Shown piece by piece: positions 32,192-40,619 of a DNA stretch of 59,015 bases (position 1 is the first letter of the stretch; each line of letters opens with the position of its first letter). The notes under the pieces were generated by a model that was given only the letters and a program-made list of their open reading frames with translations, was not told the DNA's origin and did no database searches. A program made the translations under genes and the position numbers. Location of the stretch: assembly GCA_003963075.1 (NCBI GenBank), contig RXJV01000093.1, positions 1 to 59,015 on the forward strand, read 5' to 3'. Source of the DNA: Burkholderiales bacterium (GTDB lineage: Bacteria > Pseudomonadota > Gammaproteobacteria > Burkholderiales > Burkholderiaceae_C).

Positions 32192-34660
32192 TTACAAGTC
32201 GAACTTCAGCTCGGCCGAGTAGCTGCGCTGCGGGTAGTTGTGGAAGTTCCAGTAGCGGTAGTTGTTCAGGTTGTCGATGCCGAAGGCGGCGCTCCATTGC
32301 TTGTCGATCTTCCACAGCACGCGCAGGTCGGCGGTGGCGTACTTGCTGACGCCCATGTAGGCAAAGCCGTTCACGTCGGCGTTGTTCAGCGTGCGGTACT
32401 GGCGGCCGCTGTAGCGCGCGGCGAGGCTGGCGCTCCACTGCTCGTTGAAGCGGTAGGCGGCCAGGGCCGTCGCGCGCCAGCGCGGGATGTTGGGCTGCCA
32501 TTTGCCGAGGGTGTCGCCCGGCGTCACGACAAAGCCGGCATTGGCCTTGATCTTGGAGTCGGTGTAGGTGACGCTGCCCGACAGGTCCAGGCCCTTGAGG
32601 CCCCAGTCCGTCGCGGCCAGCGTGGCCTCCAGGCCGGTGGTGCCGATCTTGTCGATGTTCTGCACGCGGCTGATGTTCTTGTTGGCGGTGGCGTCGAAGC
32701 TGGTCTGCGAGTACAGCGCATCGCGCGTGGTCTCGGCGAACAGGGTCAGCCGGGACTGCAGTGCGCCCCAGCTCGCCTCGGCGCTGAGCTCGCCGGTCCA
32801 GGATTTCTCGGGCTTGAGATTGGGGTCGTTGATGAACTGCGAGTTGGCGGTGGACGTGGCGCCGTAAAGCTCGCTGACCGTGGGCATGCGCACCGCGCGG
32901 CCGAGCGAGGCCTTCAGCACCATCTCGGGTGTGGCCTGCCATGACAGCGCGGCCTTGGGCGACAGGAAGTTCTCGCTGCGCGACGGGTAGCTGATGGAGG
33001 GCGGCGTGCCGGTGGCCGAGAAATCGGTGCGGCCGTCGCGGGCCTGCCAGCGCTCGGCGCGCAGGCCCAGCACGGCCTTCCAGTCGGCGCTGAGAAGCCA
33101 GGCGTCTTGGGCGTAGGCGGCCTGCAGCTGGGTCTTGCCCTGCACGTTGTTGGCCAGCGTGCCGGGAACATCGACGAGGTAGTTGCCGGTGATGTTGGAA
33201 GTCAGGTAGGCGAGCTTGTAGCTGTCCTGCTGCAGGCCCAGGTCGACGACATGGGCCGTGCCGGCCGGGCGCCAGATGCCCTTGACGGCCAGCGTGTTCC
33301 AGCCGGTGCCGCTGCCGTCGGCCAGCGTGCCGGCGCCGCCGGTGAGGGCGCCAGGCTGCGGGTTGGTGGCGGCGTTCTGGCGCTTGTCGTCCTTGTTGTA
33401 GTCGTAGAGGCTGGCGGCGACTTCCCAATCCCATTCGCCGCCGCTGTGGCTCTTGACCGAGACGCCATGCATCGCGTGCTGCAGCTTCTCGCGTGTGACG
33501 GCGAAGTCGCCGCCGGTGGGGCCGGCGAACTGCTTGCCGTCGATGAGGATGAACTCCCTCTTCAAGACCGGGTCCAGCGTGCCCTTGTAGACCGGGTTGC
33601 CGGACGCGTCACGCAGCCAGCTCACCGAGTTGCCGTCCGAGTCATTGCGCCACAGGCCCAGCACATAGCTGGCGCGCACGCTGGGGCTGATGTCGTAGGC
33701 CAGCTTGAGCTTGAGGTGGTCCTGCGTGGTGCTGTACTGCGTGCCGGCGCCGATCAGGTACCAGGGCGCGTTGGCGTTGTTCAGGCCGGCCACGGCGCCG
33801 GTGACGGGCGTGCCTACCGTGCCCGTGGTCGCCGTGGAGGCGAGGCGGGTCGCGAACGTCAGCGGTTGGCCTTCGCTGTCGGTGTGGTTGAGGTTGAGCC
33901 ACCAGCTGAAGGCGCCGTCGCGGCTGCCCACCGAGGCGCTGGCCTGCCAGGCGCGGTACGTGGCTTTGTTGCCGTACAGCTCGGAGGGCTGGGTGCTGGT
34001 GCCCAGCTTGGCATGGGCTTCGAACTTCGTCGGCATGCGGGTCTGGTAGTCCACCACAGCGCCGACCGAGTTGCCGGGGTAGGCGGCCGAGAACGGGCCG
34101 TACATGACGTCCACGCGCTCGATCTCCTCGGGCGTGACCAGGCCCCAGCGCGGCGGGAAACTCAGTCCGCCCACGCCGTTGCCGAGGTAGTTGGACAGCA
34201 GGATGCCGTCCGCGTAAACGGCCGAGCGCGCACTGTTGCCGGTGCCCGAGGCGCGGCTGGACAGGATGGCGTGGTTGTAGTCGCCGATGTAGCGCTTGCG
34301 CACCAGCAGGCTGGGCAGGTACTTGAGCGCGTCTTCCGCGTCGGTGGCGTTGATCGTGCGCTCGATGTCCTCGCGGGTGACGGTCTCGCGGGTGGTCGGG
34401 ATGTTGGTGGGCAGCGAGCTGGGCGCGGCGCCCTGGATGCGCACCAGGTCGAGCTTGCTGCGCGGGGCGGCAGGCGACGAAGCGGGGGCGTTGTTGGCGT
34501 CCGCGGCGGCAAGCTGGGCGGTGGCCTGGGTGGTGGCCTGAGCGGTGGCCGGTGTGTCGGCGCAGTCGCAGTCGTCGCAGGCGAGGGCGGGCGTCAGCGC
34601 GAGGCTGGACAGGGTGGCGCAGGCGGCAGCGGCCGCGCGCGCAAGGGGCGTCTTGTGCAT
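32192..34660 (-). CDS. TonB-dependent receptor with mature N-terminal CxxCxC
   Basis: This 822-aa outer-membrane receptor has a signal peptide ending ALA and then C28-D-D-C31-D-C33, followed by an Ala/Thr-rich linker (34-66), a plug domain (ETVTREDIERTINATDAEDALKYLPSLLVRKRYIGD, VDVMYGPFSAAYPGNSVGAVVDYQT) and a barrel ending SAELKFDL. The frame runs upstream to 35038 but the natural start is ATG 34660 with the signal peptide. It follows the DUF2946 gene by 79 bp and precedes ycnI by 11 bp. The ligand is unknown; the same CxxCxC feature occurs in the 30685 gene, suggesting shared metal handling. Confidence 0.9.
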   Translation of the reverse strand: MHKTPLARAAAAACATLSSLALTPALACDDCDCADTPATAQATTQATAQLAAADANNAPASSPAAPRSKLDLVRIQGAAPSSLPTNIPTTRETVTREDIERTINATDAEDALKYLPSLLVRKRYIGDYNHAILSSRASGTGNSARSAVYADGILLSNYLGNGVGGLSFPPRWGLVTPEEIERVDVMYGPFSAAYPGNSVGAVVDYQTRMPTKFEAHAKLGTSTQPSELYGNKATYRAWQASASVGSRDGAFSWWLNLNHTDSEGQPLTFATRLASTATTGTVGTPVTGAVAGLNNANAPWYLIGAGTQYSTTQDHLKLKLAYDISPSVRASYVLGLWRNDSDGNSVSWLRDASGNPVYKGTLDPVLKREFILIDGKQFAGPTGGDFAVTREKLQHAMHGVSVKSHSGGEWDWEVAASLYDYNKDDKRQNAATNPQPGALTGGAGTLADGSGTGWNTLAVKGIWRPAGTAHVVDLGLQQDSYKLAYLTSNITGNYLVDVPGTLANNVQGKTQLQAAYAQDAWLLSADWKAVLGLRAERWQARDGRTDFSATGTPPSISYPSRSENFLSPKAALSWQATPEMVLKASLGRAVRMPTVSELYGATSTANSQFINDPNLKPEKSWTGELSAEASWGALQSRLTLFAETTRDALYSQTSFDATANKNISRVQNIDKIGTTGLEATLAATDWGLKGLDLSGSVTYTDSKIKANAGFVVTPGDTLGKWQPNIPRWRATALAAYRFNEQWSASLAARYSGRQYRTLNNADVNGFAYMGVSKYATADLRVLWKIDKQWSAAFGIDNLNNYRYWNFHNYPQRSYSAELKFDL

Positions 34661-34739
34661 GAGGAAGCAGATCGGAGTCGGGCCGCGGCCCCGGCGGGGC
34701 GGCGGCGTTCGCCGGGCGAGGCCCGGCACGGCAGGGGAC

Positions 34740-35126
34740 TCAGATCGACGCGGGTGGCGCGCGGGCGCTGGCGGGGCGCCAGGCGTGGGCGGTGACCGGG
34801 GCGGTCCAGAAGCGCTCGGGTGCTGCGGTGACCAGGTCGGCCCGCAGCGCAAACTCGGGGGCCGGTGGCGGCATCGCGAGGTCGGCCGCGGCCAGATGGC
34901 AGGCCGGGCAGTGGCCCTGGGCCAGCAGATCCAGCGCGGCCTCGATGGGCTTGGGCTTGCTGGCCTGATTGGCCGTCGGCGCACGGCAGACATCCTGCCA
35001 GGCCGAGAAATCGCCCCGCGCATGGGCCAGCGCCGCACTGATGCCCGGCGCCAGCATGCCCAGCAGCAGCACGGCCAGCCACCACCAGGTTTGGCGGCGG
35101 GCTTGAGCGCGGGTCAGTGCGGGCAT
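34740..35126 (-). CDS. DUF2946 family protein (HCxxCH motif), copy 3 of 3
   Basis: This 128-aa protein starts MPALTRAQARRQTWWW with one signal-anchor helix (13-35), then WQDVCRAP and H72-C73-P-A-C76-H77 in AQGHCPACHLAAADL, a CxxC with flanking His. The C-terminal third is Pro/Ala-rich. It is the 5'-most gene of the minus-strand island; its start is separated from the divergent thioredoxin-like gene by 85 bp, which probably carries the island's leading promoter. Function is unknown; linkage to metal uptake genes is shared with the other two copies. Confidence 0.8.
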   Translation of the reverse strand: MPALTRAQARRQTWWWLAVLLLGMLAPGISAALAHARGDFSAWQDVCRAPTANQASKPKPIEAALDLLAQGHCPACHLAAADLAMPPPAPEFALRADLVTAAPERFWTAPVTAHAWRPASARAPPASI

Positions 35127-35211
35127 CTCACGATTCTAGGCGGCGTGGCGCTCGGTCATCATCCGGGCCACGCTGGCTGGATGGCCCGCCACGCACCAAG
35201 GGAGAGAACAC

Positions 35212-35748
35212 ATGACAGAGTCACTGGACCGCCGCGATCTGTTAGCCTGGGCAGCCCTCGCAGCGCTGGGCGCCGTATCCGAGGTGCGCGCCGACGAGTC
35301 CGCCAAGCCCGCGTTGGAGCGGGTGGAGCGTCAGGCGCCGCTGGGCCGGACGCTGGATTCGAAGGAGCCTAGGCTGACCGACTTCGACAACAAGGTGGTG
35401 GTGGTCAGCTTCTGGGCGTCGTGGTGCGCACCCTGCCGCGCCGAATTCCCGTACCTGGAGGGTCTGCAAACGGCGGCTGGTGACAAGCTGCAAGTGGTGT
35501 CGGTGAACATCGAAGACCGTAAGACCTTCGTTCGCATCTCGCGGGTCCTGGGGGCGGAATTGCGATTGCTCATGACCTACGACGCCGAAGGCGCCTGCGC
35601 CAAGGCCTTCAAGGCTCCGGGTTCATTGCCCTACACGGTCGTGCTGCGTCGGGACCGAACCGTGGCCGGCATCAAGACGGGCTGGGGAGGTCAAAGCTTG
35701 CAGGAGCTGCTCGACCTGGTCAACGGCGCGCTGGCTTCGCCCACTTGA
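35212..35748 (+). CDS. TlpA-like thioredoxin-fold protein, exported
   Basis: This 178-aa protein has an N-terminal hydrophobic segment with paired Arg (ESLDRRDLLAWAALAALGAV), consistent with export, and a thioredoxin fold with the active site W71-C72-A-P-C75. The TFKAPGSLPYTVVLRRDRTVAG region supplies the cis-Pro (SLPYTVV). It could reduce disulfides in periplasmic proteins such as the DUF2946 or SCO-type proteins. ATG 35212 has a GGGAGAG site. It is divergent from the copper island, which is suggestive but not proof of linked function. Confidence 0.88.
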   Translation: MTESLDRRDLLAWAALAALGAVSEVRADESAKPALERVERQAPLGRTLDSKEPRLTDFDNKVVVVSFWASWCAPCRAEFPYLEGLQTAAGDKLQVVSVNIEDRKTFVRISRVLGAELRLLMTYDAEGACAKAFKAPGSLPYTVVLRRDRTVAGIKTGWGGQSLQELLDLVNGALASPT

Positions 35749-35772
35749 GCGGCCGGTCCGCCTGAGCGACCT

Positions 35773-36993
35773 TTAACCCGCCAGAAGTTCCGTCAGCGCC
35801 CGCGCCACCACCTGCGTCGCCCGGCGCAGGTCGTCCAGCACCAGTTGCTCGTCGGCCCGCTTGGCATTGCTCTCCAGCACCGTGCGCGGCCCGGCGCCGT
35901 AGATGGCGGCCGGGATGCCGTGGGCCGTGTACAGGCGCACATCGGTGTAGAGCGGCGTGCCCGAGGTCGGGATGGGCTCGCCGAACACCGCGCTGGCATG
36001 CTTCTGCAGCGCGTCCACCAGTGGCGCGGCGCCGGGCAGGGGCGTCATCGGGTGGGCGAGCAGCAGGCGCTTGATGTCGAGCTTCACGCCGGGGCTTTGC
36101 GCGACGGCCTGCTCGATCAGCGCGCGCACCTCGGCCTCCACCTCGGCCGGGTGCTCCTCGGGGATCATGCGGCGGTCGAGCTTGAGCACCGCCTTGCCGG
36201 GTACGACGTTGGTGTTGCTGCCGCCGTCGATGCGGCCCACGTTCAGATAAGGGTGGGTGATGCCCGGCACCTTGGAGAGCCGCGTCTTCAGCAGCTCGTT
36301 GTGGGCGTAGAGCGCGGTCAGCAGCTTCGTGGTGGCCTGCAGCGCGTCCACGCCCGTCTCCGGGTAGGCCGCGTGCGAGGCCAGGCCGTGCAGCGTGACC
36401 TCCAGCTGCAGGCAGCCGTTGTGGGCGGTGACCACCTGGTAGCTGAAGCCGGCGGCCAGCAGGTAGTCCGGCTTCGTGAGCTCCTGCTTCAGCAGCCAGC
36501 CCGGGCCCAGCTCGCCGCCGAATTCCTCGTCATAGGTGAAGTGCAGCTCGACCGCGCCTTTGAGCTTGAGCCCCGAGTTCTTGAGCGCCAGCAGCGCGAA
36601 GGTGTAGGTCGCGAAGTCGCTCTTGCTGACCGCAGCGGCGCGGCCGTAGAGCTTGCCATCGACGATCTCCGCACCGTAAGGGTCGTGGCTCCAGCCTTCG
36701 CCGGGCGGTACCACGTCGCCGTGGGCGTTCAGCGCGATCGTGGGGCCATCTTCGGAGAAACGGTGGCGCACGATCAGGTTGGTGATGGACTGCATGCCGG
36801 CCGCCTGCACGTCGGCGGTGGGGACGGTGTGCTTCTCGACGGTGAAGCCCAGCTCGGTCAGCAGCTCGGCGGTGCGGTCGGCATGCGGTGCGTTGTTGCC
36901 GGGCGGGGTGTCGGTGGGGATGCGGAGAAGGGCTTGGAGGAAGCGGACTTCGTCGTCGAAGTGAGTGGCGATCCAGGAGTCGGTCGATGGCAT
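35773..36993 (-). CDS. M20 family metallopeptidase (amidohydrolase)
   Basis: This 406-aa zinc amidohydrolase is of the ArgE/DapE/aminoacylase kind. The metal-binding segments are seen: ALNAHGDVVPPGEGW, TYDEEFGGELG (paired Glu) and the dimerisation loop VTLHGLASHAAYPETGVDAL. The end of the chain has GIPAAIYGAGPRTV. ATG 36993 begins MPSTDSW; a longer frame exists to 37056. It is the last gene of a minus-strand run with puuE and the UraD-AllC fusion, so a role in ureide or amino-acid amide hydrolysis is possible, but the exact substrate is unknown. Confidence 0.88.
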   Translation of the reverse strand: MPSTDSWIATHFDDEVRFLQALLRIPTDTPPGNNAPHADRTAELLTELGFTVEKHTVPTADVQAAGMQSITNLIVRHRFSEDGPTIALNAHGDVVPPGEGWSHDPYGAEIVDGKLYGRAAAVSKSDFATYTFALLALKNSGLKLKGAVELHFTYDEEFGGELGPGWLLKQELTKPDYLLAAGFSYQVVTAHNGCLQLEVTLHGLASHAAYPETGVDALQATTKLLTALYAHNELLKTRLSKVPGITHPYLNVGRIDGGSNTNVVPGKAVLKLDRRMIPEEHPAEVEAEVRALIEQAVAQSPGVKLDIKRLLLAHPMTPLPGAAPLVDALQKHASAVFGEPIPTSGTPLYTDVRLYTAHGIPAAIYGAGPRTVLESNAKRADEQLVLDDLRRATQVVARALTELLAG

Positions 36994-37034
36994 GGCGGGA
37001 GATTCGAGGCTGAGGCGGTTTTGCGATGGGCGGG

Positions 37035-37508
37035 TCAGTCGGAGCACCAGTCCCACTCGATGCCCTGGAGCACACCGTTGCCGATGTGGAAAACCAGATG
37101 ATCCACGCAGATTTCCGCGATCCCACGGTAGACGAGGCGGCGTCCCTCCCGCTTTTCCGGCGGACCGTAGTCACGTAGCAAGGCTTCCACCGGCGTCACG
37201 CCAATCTGCAGGCCCAAGGTGGGGAAATTGCCGCGCGTGAGCTTGAGTTCTGTGACTGCCAGGTCCTTGTCCGTGGCGGTGCCCGAGAGGGACAACTCGC
37301 CCTGGGCCAATTTGACCGCCCTCGGTTTGGCGTACTTGGCTTCAAGCTGGGTGGCTGGCAATGCGTTGCCAAGCAAGGCGGCGGCATAGCCGTGCCCGAA
37401 GGCGTCGAGTGAAACCTTGGCCTCGTGGTGCACACGGGCTTCGGCGGTTTGGGCCGCCACCGGGCCCAGGGACGCGAGCAGCAGGCTCGCGCAAAGAAGG
37501 CGATTCAT
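37035..37508 (-). CDS. Secreted hypothetical protein in the purine cluster
   Basis: This 157-aa protein has a signal peptide (MNRLLCASLLLASLGPVAAQ). The body is mixed, with VSLDAFGHGYAAALLGNALPAT and KLTRGNFPTLGLQIGVTPVEALLRDYGPPEKREGRR, and a late Cys (CVDHLVFHIGNG, WDWCSD). I do not recognise a family. It begins 5 bp after the stop of the UraD-AllC gene and lies before the M20 peptidase, so it is probably co-transcribed with them. Confidence 0.7.
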   Translation of the reverse strand: MNRLLCASLLLASLGPVAAQTAEARVHHEAKVSLDAFGHGYAAALLGNALPATQLEAKYAKPRAVKLAQGELSLSGTATDKDLAVTELKLTRGNFPTLGLQIGVTPVEALLRDYGPPEKREGRRLVYRGIAEICVDHLVFHIGNGVLQGIEWDWCSD

Positions 37509-37513
37509 GAGCG

Positions 37514-39271
37514 TTATCCGTGGAGTTGTTGCAGCAAGGCCGAGAAGGCCTGAACGGCCAACTCCGCATCATCCCCCGTCACCGACTCCAACGGGTTGTG
37601 GCTGATGCCCCCATTGCCGCCACGCACGAACAGCATGGCCTGCGGCAGCAGCTCGTGGATCTTCATCGCGTCGTGGCCAGCGCCCGAGGGTAGCCGGTGA
37701 ATCGGCAGGCCCAGCGTGGTCACGGCCGCCTCCCACCGTGCCTGCCAGGCCGCATCGCTCGGTGCTGCGTCGGCGGCCATCGTGGGTTGCAGCGTGAAGC
37801 TCAGGCCACGGCGCTCGCAGATCTCGGCCAGCTTGGCGCGCACGTCGGCGTCCAGTGCGTCGCGGGCTTCGTCCGTTGTCGCGCGCAGGTCCAGGCTGAA
37901 GCGGCAGCGGCCGGGGATGACGTTGATGGAGCCCGAGGGCACTTCCAGCACGCCGACCGTGGCGACGACGTCGGGCACGCTGGCGGCGCGCGTTTCAGCG
38001 AACAGGATCAGCTCGGCCACCCCTGCGGCCGCATCGCGGCGGTGGCCCATGGGCGTGGTGCCGGCATGGCTGGCCAGGCCGACGATCTCGCCGGTGTAGC
38101 GGCGGCTGCCGTTGATGCTGGTGACGATGCCCAGCGGCAGGTCCAGGCTGTCCAGCACCGGGCCCTGCTCGATGTGCACCTCCACAAAGCCGAGGTAGCG
38201 CCCCGGGTCGCGCTGCAGCGCACGGATGGCCTCCATCGTGCCGGGCAGGCCGGCGGCCTGCATCGCGTCGCGGAGCGTGATGCCGGCGGCATCGGTCTGG
38301 TCCAGCCAGGCAGGGTCGAAGCGTCCGACCAGCGCGCTGGACGCGAGGAAGGTGGCCGGAAAACGCTGGCCCTCTTCCTCGGCAAAGCCCACCACCTCCA
38401 GATCAAACGGCAGGCGCCGACCCGCGCGGTGCAGCTCGCGCACCACCAGCATCGGCACCAGGATGCCCAGCCGCCCGTCGAAGCGGCCGGCCCGCCGCAC
38501 GGTGTCGTAGTGGCTGCCGGTCAGCAGGCGGCGCGGCTCGGCGCCCGTGCCGCGGTAGAGGCCGACCACATTGCCCACCGCGTCGCGGCTCACCTCGTCG
38601 AAGCCGCCCTCGCGCATCCAGGCCATCAGCTGCGTGGCCACGGCGGTGTGGGCCGGCGTGCCGTAGGTGCAGGTCAGGAAGGCCTCGTCCTCGCTGTGTG
38701 CGGCGAGGGCGGCGGCCCAGTCCCACAGCTGCTGGCCGAGCGCGGGCGTCACGCCGAACTTGTCGTTCAGCCGGATCTCGGCGATGCGGTGGATCTGCCG
38801 CAGGCATTCGGCCCGCTCGACGTCCGGGTGGGCGCGCAAGCGGCGCTCGAAGGTCGCGATGATCTCGGCGCGCGTGAAGCCCGTTCCGCGCGGGCCGCGC
38901 ACCGCCAGGATGAAGGGCCAGCCGAAGCGCGCGTTGTAGTCGGCGTTGAGCCGCTGCAGCGTGGCGAACTCCTCAGGGGTGCAGGCGGTGAGGCCGGCCT
39001 TGAGCTGCTCGTTCGTCGACTCGGCCGTCAGCTCACCGGCCACGGCGGCCTTGCCGGCCAGCTCGGGGTGGGCGCGGATCAGGCCCAGCTGTTCGCCCAG
39101 GCTGGCCTCGCGCACCACACGGGCGAGCGCCACCTTCAGCGCGGCCAGCGTCAGAAAGGGTCGGGCCGCGGCGGCGCGCTCGGCGATCCACGGAGAGTGT
39201 TCATAGGTGCCGTCCAGCAGCGCGACGAAGTCCGTCACTCTGGCGGCATTGAGTTGGTCGAGGGTCATCAT
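37514..39271 (-). CDS. Fusion of OHCU decarboxylase (UraD) and allantoate amidohydrolase (AllC)
   Basis: This 585-aa protein has two enzyme domains. Residues 1-~170 match UraD, which decarboxylates OHCU to S-allantoin: FVALLDGTYEHSPWIAERAAA, IRAHPELAGKA and FGWPFILAVRG. Residues ~180-585 match the Zn amidase of the AllC/hydantoinase-carbamoylase family, which hydrolyses allantoate: LTGSHYDTVRRAGRFDGRLG, EEEGQRFPATFLASS, HIEQGPVLDSL, ASHAGTTPMGHRRDAA and PSGAGHDAMKI. The start overlaps the puuE stop (ATGATGA; 39271 or 39268). The fusion joins two steps that flank allantoinase. Assignment of both halves is from recognised motifs. Confidence 0.93.
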   Translation of the reverse strand: MMTLDQLNAARVTDFVALLDGTYEHSPWIAERAAAARPFLTLAALKVALARVVREASLGEQLGLIRAHPELAGKAAVAGELTAESTNEQLKAGLTACTPEEFATLQRLNADYNARFGWPFILAVRGPRGTGFTRAEIIATFERRLRAHPDVERAECLRQIHRIAEIRLNDKFGVTPALGQQLWDWAAALAAHSEDEAFLTCTYGTPAHTAVATQLMAWMREGGFDEVSRDAVGNVVGLYRGTGAEPRRLLTGSHYDTVRRAGRFDGRLGILVPMLVVRELHRAGRRLPFDLEVVGFAEEEGQRFPATFLASSALVGRFDPAWLDQTDAAGITLRDAMQAAGLPGTMEAIRALQRDPGRYLGFVEVHIEQGPVLDSLDLPLGIVTSINGSRRYTGEIVGLASHAGTTPMGHRRDAAAGVAELILFAETRAASVPDVVATVGVLEVPSGSINVIPGRCRFSLDLRATTDEARDALDADVRAKLAEICERRGLSFTLQPTMAADAAPSDAAWQARWEAAVTTLGLPIHRLPSGAGHDAMKIHELLPQAMLFVRGGNGGISHNPLESVTGDDAELAVQAFSALLQQLHG

Positions 39272-40233
39272 TCCCACACGAAGGCGGTCTTGGGGTCGAA
39301 GGGATGCACGGCCTTCCAGTGCCGCGCGATGTCCAGCCGCCGGCACACCCACACGCGGTCGTGGGCCTCGATGTGGTCCAGGAACCTCTGCAGCGCGCGC
39401 ATCCGCCCCGGGCGACCGAGCAGCCGGCAGTGCATGCCGATGCTCATCATCTTCGGGCTGTCGGCGCCCTCGGCGTAAAGCACATCGAAGCTGTCCTTCA
39501 GGTACTCGAAGAAGGGCTCGCCATGGCTGAAGCCCTGGGGCAGCGCAAAGCGCATGTCGTTGCAGTCCAGCGTGTAGGGCACGACGAGGTGGGGCGCCAG
39601 CTCGCCATTGGTCTTCTTCACCTGCAGCCAGAAGGGCAGGTCGTCGCCGTAGTAGTCGCTGTCGTACTCGAAGCCGCCGAAGTCGGCGACCAGGCGCCGC
39701 GTGGCGGGGCTGTCGCGGCCGGTGTACCAGCCCAGGCCGTGCAGTCCGTCGGCAGGGCGGCCGAGGGTGAGGCGCTGCAGGCTGGCCATGGCCTGGGCGA
39801 TGTGGGCGCGCTCGGTGGCTTCGTCCATGCTCTGGTAGTGGATCCAGCGCCAGCCGTGCGAGGCGATCTCGTGGTTGAGTTCGACGAAGGCCTGGGTCAC
39901 ATCGGGTGCGCGCTCTAGCGCCATGCCGACGCCGAACACGGTGAGCGGCAGGGCGCGCTGCTCGAACTCGCGCAGCAGCCGCCACACGCCCACCCGCGAG
40001 CCGTATTCGTAGATGCTCTCCATGCTCAGGTGCCGGGCCGGGTAGCTGGCCGGGTTGAACATCTCGGACAGGAACTGCTCGCTGCCGGCATCGCCATGCA
40101 GCACCGAGTTCTCGCCGCCCTCTTCGTAGTTCAGTACGAACTGCACCGCCACGCGGGCGTTGCCGGGCCACTGAGCGTGGGGTGGGTTCTCGCCATAGCC
40201 GATCAGGTCGCGGGGGTAGCGGGGGGTGTGCAT
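39268..40233 (-). CDS. puuE: Allantoinase PuuE
   Basis: This 321-aa polysaccharide-deacetylase-like allantoinase opens allantoin to allantoate. The opening is characteristic: YPRDLIGYGENPPHAQWPGNARVAVQFVLNYEEGGENSVL. Also seen are NHEIASHGWRWIHY and GWYTGRDSPATRRL. ATG 40233 is chosen because MHTPRYPRDL is the usual N-terminus; ATG 40248 and 40284 are alternatives. Its stop overlaps the start of the UraD-AllC fusion gene. It is divergent from uraH with 32 bp between starts. Acts in the cytoplasm. Confidence 0.95.
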   Translation of the reverse strand: MHTPRYPRDLIGYGENPPHAQWPGNARVAVQFVLNYEEGGENSVLHGDAGSEQFLSEMFNPASYPARHLSMESIYEYGSRVGVWRLLREFEQRALPLTVFGVGMALERAPDVTQAFVELNHEIASHGWRWIHYQSMDEATERAHIAQAMASLQRLTLGRPADGLHGLGWYTGRDSPATRRLVADFGGFEYDSDYYGDDLPFWLQVKKTNGELAPHLVVPYTLDCNDMRFALPQGFSHGEPFFEYLKDSFDVLYAEGADSPKMMSIGMHCRLLGRPGRMRALQRFLDHIEAHDRVWVCRRLDIARHWKAVHPFDPKTAFVWE

Positions 40234-40265
40234 CCCTACACTGTGCATCAAGGACTGGACTTGCC

Positions 40266-40619
40266 ATGGGAAAACTGACAACACATGTGCTCGACACCGC
40301 CCAAGGTTGCGCGGCGGCCGGCATGGCCGTGCGGCTGTACCGTTTCGATGCCGAAGGTCCCAAGTGGCTGCGCAGCCTGGTGTTGAACGCCGATGGGCGC
40401 GCTGACGGCCCGGTGTTGGAGGGCGCGGCCTTCACCGCCGGCCGCTACCGGCTGGTGTTCGAGGTGGCTGCCTATTTCCGCGCCCGCGGCGCGGTGCTGC
40501 CCGAGCCGGCCTTCCTCGACGAGGTGCCGCTGGACTTCGGCATCGCCGACCCCAGCAGCCACTACCACGTGCCCTTGCTGGCCTCGCCGTGGAGCTATTC
40601 CACCTACCGTGGAAGCTGA
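40266..40619 (+). CDS. uraH: 5-hydroxyisourate hydrolase (transthyretin-like)
   Basis: This 117-aa protein converts 5-hydroxyisourate, the product of urate oxidation, into OHCU, the substrate of UraD. Signature parts: an N-terminal LTTHVLDTAQGCAAAGM containing the active-site His, SSHYHVPLLASPWSYSTYRGS with the conserved C-terminal YRGS. ATG 40266 is the start because MGKLTTHVLD is the usual N-terminus. xdhC starts with GTG inside the end of this gene. It is divergent from puuE, linking it to allantoin formation. Confidence 0.96.
   Translation: MGKLTTHVLDTAQGCAAAGMAVRLYRFDAEGPKWLRSLVLNADGRADGPVLEGAAFTAGRYRLVFEVAAYFRARGAVLPEPAFLDEVPLDFGIADPSSHYHVPLLASPWSYSTYRGS

Noticed and set aside
33107-34795. 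562-aa open frame on the plus strand
   Set aside because: Antisense to the TonB receptor at 32192; no signal, motif or ribosome-binding site.
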